Below are positions 1 to 6,735 of a stretch of 22,753 bases of DNA, piece by piece; the first letter of the stretch is position 1; each line of letters begins with the position of its first letter. The stretch covers positions 1 through 22,753 of the forward strand of contig NZ_UPZP01000033.1 in NCBI RefSeq assembly GCF_900538805.1. Direction: 5' to 3'. The DNA comes from an uncultured Dialister sp. (lineage in GTDB: Bacteria > Bacillota > Negativicutes > Veillonellales > Dialisteraceae). A program made the translations under genes and the position numbers. The notes below the pieces were generated by a model, which did no database searches, was not told where the DNA came from, and saw only the letters and a program-made list of their open reading frames with translations.

Positions 1-126
1 GAGTGGAGAAATCTCCCTCTCCCAATGGCACAAGCCGCATTGGGGCGGAGATCTCTCGACTCAGAGTCTCAATAGAGCCAAATACCTTTACTCTCATATC
101 GACATGCAGCTCCGCTCGAGATGACA
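1..126. repeat. Dispersed palindromic repeat, right part (cut by window edge)
   Basis: This is the right-hand part of a repeat family also seen at 10771-10917 and 15139-15327. It carries the inner inverted pair GAGTGGAGAAATCTC (1-15) and a degenerate partner near 50-63, and ends in CTCCGCTCGAGATGACA at 110-126, one base different from the terminal repeat at 15311-15327. The left end lies outside the window. No coding function is visible. The structure suggests a small non-autonomous or REP/MITE-like element; the family name is not known to me. Confidence 0.7.
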
Positions 127-187
127 ATACGGAGAACAGCTTACTGTTATTTTTTGCAATTTTCTGAGTCTACAACCGAAGTGGAAA

Positions 188-318
188 AGGCGCCGTCAGG
201 CGACGGAAGATAGGAGCGTCAGTTCTTGGAAGAAGGTTCAGGGGGTTCAGAAGAGTCAAAGGAGAGGTTCTTAAGATTGACCGGCCTTTGACCGGAGGGT
301 ATTGGTTTGACGGCGCCT
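188..318. repeat. 131-bp segment bounded by an 11-bp perfect inverted repeat
   Basis: AGGCGCCGTCA at 188-198 is the exact reverse complement of TGACGGCGCCT at 308-318. The segment between is G-rich on the plus strand and contains the imperfect echo ACCGGCC/GACCGG near 280-297. No convincing ORF or RNA signature was found. It could be a small MITE-like insertion or the arms of a large hairpin. No second copy was found in the window, so this is a description only. Confidence 0.4.
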
Positions 319-350
319 GTGGCGCGAGGTTTATGGTGGCGCCCTCCTCC

Positions 351-381
351 ATTTACCATTTACCATTTACAATTTACAATT
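351..381. repeat. Short tandem repeat, 7-bp unit ATTTACM
   Basis: The unit ATTTACC/ATTTACA is repeated about 4.4 times directly after the inverted-repeat segment and about 110 bp before the methyltransferase gene. It is a simple-sequence tract that could vary in copy number. It lies upstream of the predicted -10 box at 449, so any effect on expression would be indirect. Confidence 0.75.
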
Positions 382-425
382 CTCCCTCCCAGTCCCAAGT
401 CCCCACAAATCTCTCTCCGCCCACC

Positions 426-454
426 TTACTCCCTCCAAGATTTTCAGCTATAAT
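426..454 (+). promoter_or_regulatory. Promoter candidate for the methyltransferase gene
   Basis: A consensus -10 box TATAAT lies at 449-454, 37 bp before the start codon. The hexamer 17 bp upstream (426-431, TTACTC) is a poor -35 match, so the promoter may be weak or activator-dependent. The position fits a short leader before the AAAGGAGG ribosome binding site at 475-482. Confidence 0.5.
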
Positions 455-490
455 ATAAGTAAGTAAAACTGGATAAAGGAGGCTGTCACT

Positions 491-1237
491 ATGAAAGCAT
501 TACTGAAGAAACCGTTTCCTTTCCACACCGGTCCAAAGGCGGAGGGATACCTGCTCTCTGCCATGAACCTGTGGAATACGCCCCTCTCTCTCTGGGGGCT
601 GTCGACGGTGTCCCTTCCGGAGGACGCGGAAATCCTGGATATCGGCTGCGGCGGCGGGAAGAATCTGCAGCGCCTTTTGGAGAAGGCACCGAAGGGCCAT
701 GTGTCGGGCATCGATTCTTCCTTCCGGGCAGTGGATTTTTCCTACCGTCTCAATGAAGAGGCCATTCGGGAGGGGCACATCTCCGTGTATGAGGGGGCGG
801 CGGATGTGCTCCCCTTTAACGGAAACAAATTTGATTTCATCCTGGCGGAGGAAACCTTCTATTTCTGGAAAGATCCCGCTGCCTGCCTGAAGGAAGTGTT
901 CCGGGTGCTGAAGCCCGGCGGGACCTTCCTCCTTCTCCAGTCCAAAGGCGGAAGTCCTCTGCACCAGGTGTACGAGAAACTCATTCCCGGCATGAAGGTA
1001 TACAGCAGGAATGATTTGAAGGAGTTTCTGGAGGATGCCGGTTTCCGGGACGTGACCATCCGCTCCCGTCTGGGGGCCCTGGCGGTTTCTTCCGAAAAAC
1101 CGGTGACACCGCTGGATGCGGCCAGGAAGAAATTGAAACTTTCCTCCATCCCCTACGGAAAGCTCACCGCCGCTGCCCTCTCTGCCGCCGCCCTGGGCCT
1201 TGCCGCCTACGGTGCGTCCCGGAAATACCGGTCCTGA
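491..1237 (+). CDS. Class I SAM-dependent methyltransferase
   Basis: This 248-aa protein has a Rossmann-type methyltransferase core of the Methyltransf_11/UbiE kind. The SAM-binding motif I is ILDIGCGGG at about residues 48-56. The acidic loop GIDSS is at 73-77, and the post-motif segment with VLKPGGTFLLL at about 139-149 is typical of the family. The last 25 residues are a small hydrophobic Ala/Leu-rich segment ending in basic residues (RKYRS), possibly a membrane-touching tail. The start is well set: AAAGGAGG lies 8 nt upstream of the ATG. The substrate cannot be told from sequence; small molecule, quinone or lipid are all possible. It stands alone, with no clear terminator immediately downstream. 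Confidence 0.85.
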   Translation: MKALLKKPFPFHTGPKAEGYLLSAMNLWNTPLSLWGLSTVSLPEDAEILDIGCGGGKNLQRLLEKAPKGHVSGIDSSFRAVDFSYRLNEEAIREGHISVYEGAADVLPFNGNKFDFILAEETFYFWKDPAACLKEVFRVLKPGGTFLLLQSKGGSPLHQVYEKLIPGMKVYSRNDLKEFLEDAGFRDVTIRSRLGALAVSSEKPVTPLDAARKKLKLSSIPYGKLTAAALSAAALGLAAYGASRKYRS

Positions 1238-1523
1238 TGATTTCTCTTTTCTTTCATGCGTCTTATCTATGGTTAATGACAGGTACTGCTTATAGTACAT
1301 TCTTGAATTTCCGAAGGGTCTCCGGATTCACAGGGGCAGCAATTTCTTTTTGAAATCAGCGCCAAGGGATATGTTAGAGCCCTGTTTCTTCTCCGGAGAA
1401 GAATTCCTCCTGCCCTCCATGGCAGAAATTGTCTCTTATCACGGCCCTGTCCCTCTTTTCCCTTCTATTTTCAGGTCTTAAAGTCTGTTTTGCAAAATAT
1501 TTCATTATTTTTACAAATCGGTA
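1238..1523. other. Intergenic region with no recognised feature
   Basis: This stretch follows the methyltransferase stop. It contains a weak GTACT/AGTAC hairpin near 1283-1298 and AT-rich sequence towards the promoter at 1524. I see no ORF with a ribosome binding site, no RNA family signature and no repeat. Confidence 0.4.
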
Positions 1524-1553
1524 TTGACTTTTACACCATATGGGCATTATAAT
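1524..1553 (+). promoter_or_regulatory. Strong sigma70-type promoter for a non-coding transcript
   Basis: TTGACT (1524-1529) and TATAAT (1548-1553) are separated by 18 bp, one of the best promoter matches in the window. A start near 1560 would launch a short transcript ending at the hairpin 1727-1754. No ORF with a ribosome binding site starts between them, so the product is probably RNA. Confidence 0.7.
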
Positions 1554-1559
1554 TAAATG

Positions 1560-1757
1560 CGTTCTAAACGGCCCTATGGGGACTTTTAGGACGGGAATGT
1601 TTCCCACATTCCAAGGTAATTCTCTCCCCGCCGGTCTGCCCCAAAGAGGACCGGTTCCCTCCTTCCTGAAATGTACCCTCATTTCTGGAACGATTCCGGT
1701 TCCTGCCGACGGGAAGAGAAGATGAAGGCGCAGGATCCCCCTAAGTCCTGCGCCTTT
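1560..1757 (+). ncRNA. Candidate structured RNA of about 195 nt, family unknown
   Basis: The segment between a strong promoter and an intrinsic-terminator hairpin can form several stems. 1594-1600 pairs with 1606-1612 (GGAATGT/ACATTCC). 1620-1634 pairs with 1706-1720 with two mismatches. 1663-1673 pairs with 1680-1690 with one mismatch. CCGGTC/GACCGG (1631-1636/1649-1654) is an alternative that partly competes with the long stem. I compared it by eye with 6S, SRP, tmRNA and RNase P RNA and with the common riboswitch classes and found no match. No gene starts within 400 bp downstream, which argues against a simple cis riboswitch. It may be a trans-acting small RNA. The call rests on promoter, folding and terminator only. 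Confidence 0.45.
1725..1757 (+). terminator. Intrinsic terminator hairpin ending the candidate RNA
   Basis: GGCGCAGGA (1727-1735) pairs perfectly with TCCTGCGCC (1746-1754) across a 10-nt loop, and AA/TT extends the stem. The following U-tract is short (TTT then CC), so termination may be incomplete. Confidence 0.6.
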
Positions 1758-2067
1758 CCTATTGCCCAAAAACAGAGAAACACCAATTCCCCGGGAAGGC
1801 GCCTGCGGATGCCGCAATGCCCTTTGTTCTTCCACATGGGTATATACTGATTTATTTAGTGCATAACAAATGTATACTAATTCCGAACAACTTTTTCCAA
1901 TTTAGTTGGCTAACTTTCTTTTAAATCATATGAAACCCTTATAAAAAGGAGATGAGCCGGAAATACATAAAAATTGTTTTTTCTTACAAAACCTGCATTC
2001 TCACTGCTGCTGCGGCATTTTCTTCTCTTTTCCTGCCATCTTCTCCATCTTTAAATCATTTTTTTGT
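1758..2067. other. AT-rich intergenic region
   Basis: This region becomes strongly AT-rich from about 1845. A short reading frame starts at an ATG at 1952, but its AAGGAG touches the start codon, so it is not called. Nothing else is recognised before the promoter at 2068. Confidence 0.35.
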
Positions 2068-2097
2068 TTGACAATTGGGTGGAATACCTTTTATAAT
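2068..2097 (+). promoter_or_regulatory. Promoter of the plus-strand TetR gene
   Basis: TTGACA (2068-2073) and TATAAT (2092-2097) with an 18-bp spacer form a near-consensus promoter about 80 bp before the start codon. The leader that follows (about 2118-2150) is rich in short palindromes such as ATACGTAT, a plausible place for an autoregulatory operator, but no specific operator can be assigned. Confidence 0.75.
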
Positions 2098-2180
2098 AAA
2101 TTAAGTCAGGGGCATTTTAGGTATGTATTATGCATGTGTATACGTATTTTGTTTAGGGGAAAAGTGAGGTATAAATTACT

Positions 2181-2852
2181 ATGTCCGAAAAAAGGGCAGT
2201 CCACATGAAGGGCATCCGGAACCAGATTCTCAGAACTGCGGAGAAACTGTTTCTGACCCAGGGGTACAAAACAACAACAATCAGACAGATTGTGCAGGAG
2301 TCCGGAATTACATCCGGCAGTATTTACAACATTTTTGAAGATAAGGAGCACCTGTTTTCCGCTCTGGTGGACGAATTCCTGACTGATGCCAAAGCAAGGA
2401 TTGACAAGGTCCTGGCAGACCAGCCGGCGGAGAACCGCATGGTAGGCCTTCTGGCCATGGAGCTCTACATCACGGAAAAGAACCCGGTGGTCCGGGAATT
2501 GATGTGTGCATTCCATACGTCTCCCTTCCTTATGGAAACGGTGATTAAGCGCCATTCCGCCCTGGCCGAAGAAGTCTGGGCAGGCAGGAGACATCCGCGG
2601 AATGCCCGTCTCTCCACCGCCATCCTTCTTTCCGAAGGTGCCGTTTCTTCCTATGTCATTTCCTTCGACTTCTCCCAGAAGCTGGATTTTGCAGAAATCC
2701 GCCGCAAGGTGATGTTCTGCATCCTTCGTAACATGGGACTGGAAACAAGGGAATCGAACCGTCTCATCCAGTACATGGAAGAAAACGAAAATCTCTGGCT
2801 TGATCTGGCCGGTCAGGTGCTGAACCATTCCAACGAAACTGCAGAAGCATAA
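2181..2852 (+). CDS. TetR/AcrR family transcriptional regulator (paralog A)
   Basis: This 223-aa protein has an N-terminal TetR HTH at about residues 11-57, including the helix pair TIRQIVQESGITSGSIYNIF and the following DKEHLFSALVDEF helix. The rest is an all-helical ligand-binding domain too diverged to suggest a ligand. The HTH is nearly identical to that of the convergent gene at 2990-3649, so the two are paralogs and could recognise similar operators. The ATG at 2181 is preceded by a GTGAGGT ribosome binding site; an ATG at 2205 lacks one. A strong terminator follows at 2871. No effector genes such as a pump lie next to it in the window, so its target is unknown. Confidence 0.9.
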   Translation: MSEKRAVHMKGIRNQILRTAEKLFLTQGYKTTTIRQIVQESGITSGSIYNIFEDKEHLFSALVDEFLTDAKARIDKVLADQPAENRMVGLLAMELYITEKNPVVRELMCAFHTSPFLMETVIKRHSALAEEVWAGRRHPRNARLSTAILLSEGAVSSYVISFDFSQKLDFAEIRRKVMFCILRNMGLETRESNRLIQYMEENENLWLDLAGQVLNHSNETAEA

Positions 2853-2870
2853 AATGCCTTTACATAAAAA

Positions 2871-2906
2871 CAGGGCGGCAGTGAATCCCACTGCCGCCCT
2901 GTTTTT
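2871..2906 (+). terminator. Intrinsic terminator after TetR paralog A
   Basis: The 13-bp perfect stem 2871-2883/2889-2901 (GGGCGGCAGTG core) has a 5-nt loop and is followed by TTTTT. An A-run precedes it, so it could also work in the opposite direction for the convergent gene. Confidence 0.92.
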
Positions 2907-2928
2907 ATGTGCCTGATTTTCGATGACC

Positions 2929-2972
2929 AAAAGCCGGCGCATGTCCCCATGGAGAAGACCGAGCCGGCTTTT
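2929..2972 (-). terminator. Possible terminator after TetR paralog B
   Basis: AAAAGCCGGC (2929-2938) pairs with GCCGGCTTTT (2963-2972). On the minus strand the hairpin ends in UUUU just after the stop codon at 2990. The loop is long (24 nt), so this is less certain than the hairpin at 2871. Confidence 0.6.
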
Positions 2973-2989
2973 ACCATCATTTTCAAAAA

Positions 2990-3649
2990 TTATTTCAATA
3001 CATCTTTGGATAAACGAATCCATACATTCCTTTGCTCTTCCAGCTGCTTCATAAGAGGGATGATATCCTTCTTCTTGCTGCCCAGCACCCGCAGGGTCAG
3101 GGAGAGAAGCATGGTCCTTGCATCCTCCTCATTGGGCTGGTGTCCGAAATAGAAGGAGTCGATGAAGGCTCCCATGGCTCCCTTCACCATGAGGTTCCGG
3201 ATCATGAGCTGGTCACCCTTGAAGAGGCGGACGTAATCTTCGCCGAAGATTTCACTTTCCAGACGAAGGTGGCGCTGCACCACTTCTTCAAACATCACCG
3301 GAGATGTATAGGCCTCCTGATAAAGTTCCCTCACCCTTTCATCCCGGGCGATGGCTTCCATTTCCACCATGAGCACCGCCGCATAGCGGTACAGCGGGGA
3401 TTCGCCGCTGCTTTCCTTCTGCACCATGTCGATGCAGTTCTGCATGAGATCATCCACCAGGGCGCTGAATATTTCTTCCTTACTGGAAAAGATATTGTAA
3501 ATACTGCCGGAGGTAATGCCGGAGCGCTCCACAATCTGCCGGATGGTGGTCCGCTTGTAGCCCTGCTCAAGGAAAATTTCCTTGGCTGTCTCAAGAATCC
3601 TGTTTTTTGTCTGTCTCATTCTTTCTGCCATGACTGGTGACTGGTTCAT
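2990..3649 (-). CDS. TetR/AcrR family transcriptional regulator (paralog B)
   Basis: This 219-aa regulator has an N-terminal TetR HTH, with TIRQIVERSGITSGSIYNIF at about residues 36-55, nearly the same as the recognition region of the gene at 2181-2852. The C-terminal helical domain is diverged. I chose the ATG at 3649 because GGAG lies 7 nt upstream; the frame is open to 3685 but without a ribosome binding site there. It converges with paralog A. A strong promoter (3794-3822) gives it a leader of about 138 nt. The two genes may cross-regulate, which is inference from their near-identical recognition helices. Confidence 0.9.
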   Translation of the reverse strand: MNQSPVMAERMRQTKNRILETAKEIFLEQGYKRTTIRQIVERSGITSGSIYNIFSSKEEIFSALVDDLMQNCIDMVQKESSGESPLYRYAAVLMVEMEAIARDERVRELYQEAYTSPVMFEEVVQRHLRLESEIFGEDYVRLFKGDQLMIRNLMVKGAMGAFIDSFYFGHQPNEEDARTMLLSLTLRVLGSKKKDIIPLMKQLEEQRNVWIRLSKDVLK

Positions 3650-3793
3650 TTGAAAGCTCCTTATGCACATAAAATGAAGGAACAACCTTCAGGCGAGGCA
3701 TGAGAGAGGCAGCTGATGTGCGGAATCAGTGCTTTCCGAGCCAGGGCGAGTTCCTGAATCTGTTCATTTTAGAACGTTTTCCATCGTGCTTTC

Positions 3794-3822
3794 AGTATAA
3801 TCCTTTTTCCGTATCCTGTCAA
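3794..3822 (-). promoter_or_regulatory. Promoter of TetR paralog B
   Basis: On the minus strand TTGACA (3822-3817) and TATACT (3799-3794) are separated by 17 bp, close to consensus. Just downstream the leader contains GAAAACGTTC centred on AACGTT (about 3772-3782), a partly symmetrical sequence that could be an operator. Confidence 0.75.
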
Positions 3823-4062
3823 TACTGTGATTAAATCAGACTTTATAGGTCATGGCAGAAAAGAAGCGCCCGCAGACGGCATGAGGAAGGATAAAACAGT
3901 ACTCTGAAATTTCACCGATTGTTCACCCTGCAGAAATGCATTGCCGTAATGATGCTCCAAGAAAGCACCGATTCTTTCATAGAGTTTGCTTCCATAAGAA
4001 TTTTTATACAATGCAGGGACTGGTCTGACCATAAAGGTATCGTCTTTATTGTATTTTCTATC
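3823..4062. other. Intergenic region with a decayed-looking repeat
   Basis: It holds sequence resembling the nearby terminator arm: AGCACCGATT occurs at about 3963-3972 and again at 4069-4078. A minus-strand frame from 4104 to 3850 spans both and would encode two similar segments (KKIGAFFDRKYN and ERIGAFLEHHYGN). That frame starts at a TTG inside the terminator with no ribosome binding site, so I do not call a gene; a decayed gene remnant is possible. Confidence 0.35.
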
Positions 4063-4096
4063 AAAAAAAGCACCGATTTTTTTATAAAACCAGTGC
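4063..4096 (-). terminator. Intrinsic terminator of the divIVA-speE unit
   Basis: On the minus strand an 11-bp stem (4096-4086 with 4080-4070, two G-U pairs) closes a 5-nt loop and is followed by seven U residues (4069-4063). It lies 73 bp after the speE stop. Confidence 0.88.
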
Positions 4097-4168
4097 TTTT
4101 CCAATGTTTTTCTCTGAAAGAAATGGAAAGATTTGAAAAGACTCGCTCCTGCTCCTCCGATTTCCTTT

Positions 4169-5026
4169 TCAGAAGGATTTCTGTCCTTTGTACAGAAGAT
4201 CTTTGATGAAATTTGGCAGAACGAAGCAGCTCTTCTGGATGCGGCGGTTGTAGTATTTCATAGGTTCCGGTACGTTCTCCCGGGGCTCTGCGGTCAAAGG
4301 ATCATAGACCTTGGAGGCCAGCATGAAGGAATGCATGCATGCCGGATAGATGGGCACATGGGAATAGTACATGCGCACGATAGGGAACACATCATTCATG
4401 GCTTCGAACACATCGTGCACCGTATGCTGCTGCACGATGGGGGATTCGGTCTGCTGCACGATGAGGCCATCCTTCCGAAGAGCCGCAAAGGCGCTCCGGT
4501 AGAAGTCCCTGGTGAAGAGGCCTTCTCCCGGCCCGATGGGGTCGGAGCAGTCGATGATGATGACGTCGTAGTAGTCCTTCACCTTTTTGGCAAAGGCAAT
4601 GCCGTCTCCCACATGGATGTGGAGCTTTTCCGGAGGGTCCCTAAGAACCGTGGAAATGGTGGGGAAATACTCTTTGGAAAGTTCAATGACCCGTCCGTCA
4701 ATGTCGCAGAGATCCACATGGGTGACGCAGTCGTGGCGGCATACTTCCCTGGCCACGCCGCCGTCGCCGCCGCCGATGATGAGCACCCTTTCCGGATGGG
4801 GATGCAGCATAAGGGGCACGTGGGAAATCATTTCATGGTAAGTCCATTCATCCTTCACGGATGTCTGGAATACACCGTCCAGGATGAGGAGCCTGCCGTA
4901 TTCCAGGGTATCGGCGATTTGGATATGCTGGAATGGCGTCTGTTCCTCGTGCACCATATTTGTAATCTTCAAAGTGAGGCCCAGATTTTCATTGGCCCAC
5001 TCGGTGACGTATTTCTTCTCTTCCAT
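4169..5026 (-). CDS. speE: Spermidine synthase (polyamine aminopropyltransferase)
   Basis: This cytosolic enzyme of 285 aa transfers an aminopropyl group from decarboxylated SAM to putrescine, giving spermidine and methylthioadenosine. The decarboxylated-SAM site is visible as IGGGDGGVAREV, followed by the acidic VDLCDIDGRVIE. The catalytic region reads IIIDCSDPIGPGEGLF, matching the DxSDP..GPA loop of SpeE. The C-terminal Y-Y-N plus hydrophobic block is also typical. Length is close to the family norm (about 275-290). The ATG at 5026 is set by UAAGGAA inside the end of the upstream divIVA gene; only 4 bp separate the genes, so translation is probably coupled. No speD is seen in the window. 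Confidence 0.95.
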   Translation of the reverse strand: MEEKKYVTEWANENLGLTLKITNMVHEEQTPFQHIQIADTLEYGRLLILDGVFQTSVKDEWTYHEMISHVPLMLHPHPERVLIIGGGDGGVAREVCRHDCVTHVDLCDIDGRVIELSKEYFPTISTVLRDPPEKLHIHVGDGIAFAKKVKDYYDVIIIDCSDPIGPGEGLFTRDFYRSAFAALRKDGLIVQQTESPIVQQHTVHDVFEAMNDVFPIVRMYYSHVPIYPACMHSFMLASKVYDPLTAEPRENVPEPMKYYNRRIQKSCFVLPNFIKDLLYKGQKSF

Positions 5027-5030
5027 AGGA

Positions 5031-5720
5031 TTATTCCTTATTTTCTTCAGAGGCGCCCTCTTCTGCAGCCGGTGCTTCTTCGCTGCCCCTGGCGGTGGCA
5101 GCGGCCTCATCAAAAAGGTTGCCGCCGGCCGGTGCTTCTGCTGCAGGAGCAGCTGTCTCCTCTGCCGGAGCTTCTTCGGCCGGAGCCGGTGCTTCCTCAG
5201 CAGCCGGCGCTTCCTCAGCTGCCGGTGCAGCAGGAGCCGGTTTAGCGGTGCCGTCTTCTACGGGCTGGGGAGCCTGGACTGCCTTGGCCGATTCGATGAG
5301 GGACAGGGCGGATTTGAAATTGGAAAGGAGCTTTTCAATGTACAGGTTCATGTCCCCTTCCGTTTTCAGAAGGTCCGCATTCATCTTGCGACGGGCCGCT
5401 TCAGCGTCAGCCACGATTTTGTGGGCTTCGTTCTGGGCTTCCCGAATGGAGAGCTCCGCTTCCTTGTGGGCATTCTTCTTCACGTTGTCTGCAGTTTCCT
5501 GGGCCATAACCAGGGTGTTGGACATGGTGGCTTCCATCTTTTCATAGTTACGGAGCTTCGTCCGGATGGTATCCATTTCCTCTTCCATTTCCCGGTGTTC
5601 CCGGTAAATCCGTTCATAATCCTTGGCCAGCTCTTCCAGGAATGTATTCACTTCGTCCTGTGCATAGCCGCGAATCTGGCGGGAAAATGTCTTATTGTGT
5701 ATATCCATTGGTGTAATCAT
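5031..5720 (-). CDS. divIVA: DivIVA-domain cell-division/polar scaffold protein with acidic Ala-Pro-Glu tail
   Basis: The first 50 or so residues (TPMDIHNKTFSRQIRGYAQDEVNTFL region) match the membrane-binding DivIVA N-domain, with the F-x-R and GY-x-x-x-EV-x-x-FL pattern. A long coiled coil follows to about residue 145. The last 80 or so residues are low-complexity repeats of AEEAPA, ending in EENKE. DivIVA proteins gather at curved or septal membranes and recruit division or wall-synthesis partners. Length 229 aa is longer than B. subtilis DivIVA because of the tail. The start has AAAGGAGA 8 nt upstream. It lies 150 bp downstream of ylmH, as in the classic ylm cluster, and runs into speE. 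Confidence 0.9.
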   Translation of the reverse strand: MITPMDIHNKTFSRQIRGYAQDEVNTFLEELAKDYERIYREHREMEEEMDTIRTKLRNYEKMEATMSNTLVMAQETADNVKKNAHKEAELSIREAQNEAHKIVADAEAARRKMNADLLKTEGDMNLYIEKLLSNFKSALSLIESAKAVQAPQPVEDGTAKPAPAAPAAEEAPAAEEAPAPAEEAPAEETAAPAAEAPAGGNLFDEAAATARGSEEAPAAEEGASEENKE

Positions 5721-5870
5721 GTGTATGTCTCCTTTGGAATGTCTGAATATAACTATATGAGGGGGGCTTGTTACCGGTTTCCAGATTCTCGTTCACTCGA
5801 AGCCTTGAACTCATTTGAACTAAAGATACTTCATACACCAGAAACTAGAAACTAGCCGCCAGCCACTATC

Positions 5871-6662
5871 TCATTTATACCTGTATATCAGGAGGCCGGT
5901 CCGTCCTTTCCGGCTCATGCCTGTTTCTTCCTTGATTTCTATGCGTCCTCTCCCGCGAATGCTGATGATGTCGCCGGCCTTTACGGTTTGGGAGGCGCTT
6001 TTGGCGGGCTGCCAGTTCACTTCTGTCCGTTCATCCTCCACGGCCTGCACCATTTTGGAACGGGAAATGCCAAAGCCTGCGGCGCCTACGGCGTCAAGCC
6101 GGAGGGACGCCACGGTGGCCCTCACTTCCTTAGCCGTCTGTTTCGGCGGCTCTATTTCAGAGAGCGGAATTTCCTCCACCTTCACCGGCACCATGGCCAC
6201 TTTTTTAAAGTTATCCATGAGCCAGTCCTTCATGGTGCTGTCCACTACCACCTGGCAGCCGGCGCCCTGCATGAGGATATCCCCCAGAACGGAGCGGTCA
6301 ATGCCAAGGCCCATGAGGGAGCCCAGAACATCCCGATGGCCGATGAGGCGGTACCTTCCGTCCCAGGTGACGGAAAGCAGGCTCTCTCCGAAGTCCACCG
6401 GTCCCTCGTAGTCTTCCCGGGAAAAGGCAATGCGCACCCTTTCCGCTTCATGGTAGCCGCCGTCAGCCATGGATTTCACCGTCTTCATGTGGGCTGCAAT
6501 GGTCTGGCCGATCTGCCGCGCAAAGGGAGCCATGAAAGGGCCTACTGCAAAGGGCCGTCCCCGATCCACCGAATCCGCCAGGTCCAGAAGCCGCATGGCC
6601 ATGTCCTTCGATTCTTCTCCGGAGGCCGCAAAATAACGAAGTATCTTTTCTCTATCCTTCAT
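5871..6662 (-). CDS. ylmH: YlmH-family S4-domain RNA-binding protein
   Basis: This 263-aa protein matches YlmH, found between sepF/ylmG and divIVA in many Firmicutes. The N-terminal two-thirds is the YlmH-specific region (LMGLGIDRSVLGDI is characteristic). The C-terminal segment from about residue 185 is an S4 RNA-binding domain with RLDAVGAAGFGISRSK and the later KAGDIISIRGRGRIEI strand pair. YlmH homologs have been linked to ribosome rescue/quality control and to division; which applies here cannot be seen. The ATG at 6662 has GAGGA upstream. It follows proC by 73 bp with a weak hairpin between. Confidence 0.92.
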   Translation of the reverse strand: MKDREKILRYFAASGEESKDMAMRLLDLADSVDRGRPFAVGPFMAPFARQIGQTIAAHMKTVKSMADGGYHEAERVRIAFSREDYEGPVDFGESLLSVTWDGRYRLIGHRDVLGSLMGLGIDRSVLGDILMQGAGCQVVVDSTMKDWLMDNFKKVAMVPVKVEEIPLSEIEPPKQTAKEVRATVASLRLDAVGAAGFGISRSKMVQAVEDERTEVNWQPAKSASQTVKAGDIISIRGRGRIEIKEETGMSRKGRTGLLIYRYK

Positions 6663-6688
6663 TCCATCCTCTTCCTATGCATAAGGAA

Positions 6689-6722
6689 GCAGGAGAAACA
6701 GAAATTTTTCCCTTTCTCCTGC
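6689..6722 (-). terminator. Weak terminator-like hairpin between proC and ylmH
   Basis: GCAGGAGAAA and its exact complement (6689-6698/6713-6722) form a 10-bp stem with a 14-nt loop. The minus-strand tail is UUCCUUAU, a poor U-tract, so it may only attenuate read-through into ylmH. Confidence 0.45.
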
Positions 6723-6735
6723 CTCTCTGTACTCT

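Noticed and set aside
1560..1757. 6S RNA as the identity of the structured transcript
   Set aside because: 6S needs a long unbranched rod with pairing 5' and 3' ends. Here the 3' end forms its own terminator and the stems branch.
1374..1835. Minus-strand 153-codon frame across the candidate RNA
   Set aside because: No ribosome binding site or domain, and it runs opposite a well-formed promoter and terminator.
1952..2071. Short plus-strand frame with a signal-peptide-like sequence
   Set aside because: AAGGAG directly abuts the ATG, leaving no spacing, and the frame overlaps the TetR promoter; no support from family.
3850..4104. Minus-strand 84-codon frame with two similar segments
   Set aside because: Its only start is a TTG inside the speE terminator with no ribosome binding site. 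At best a decayed remnant; noted in the intergenic entry.
4133..5245. Long plus-strand open frame of about 370 codons opposite speE and divIVA
   Set aside because: It is antisense to two well-supported genes, has no ribosome binding site or family resemblance, and its His/Val-rich composition is typical of the complement of GC-rich codons.
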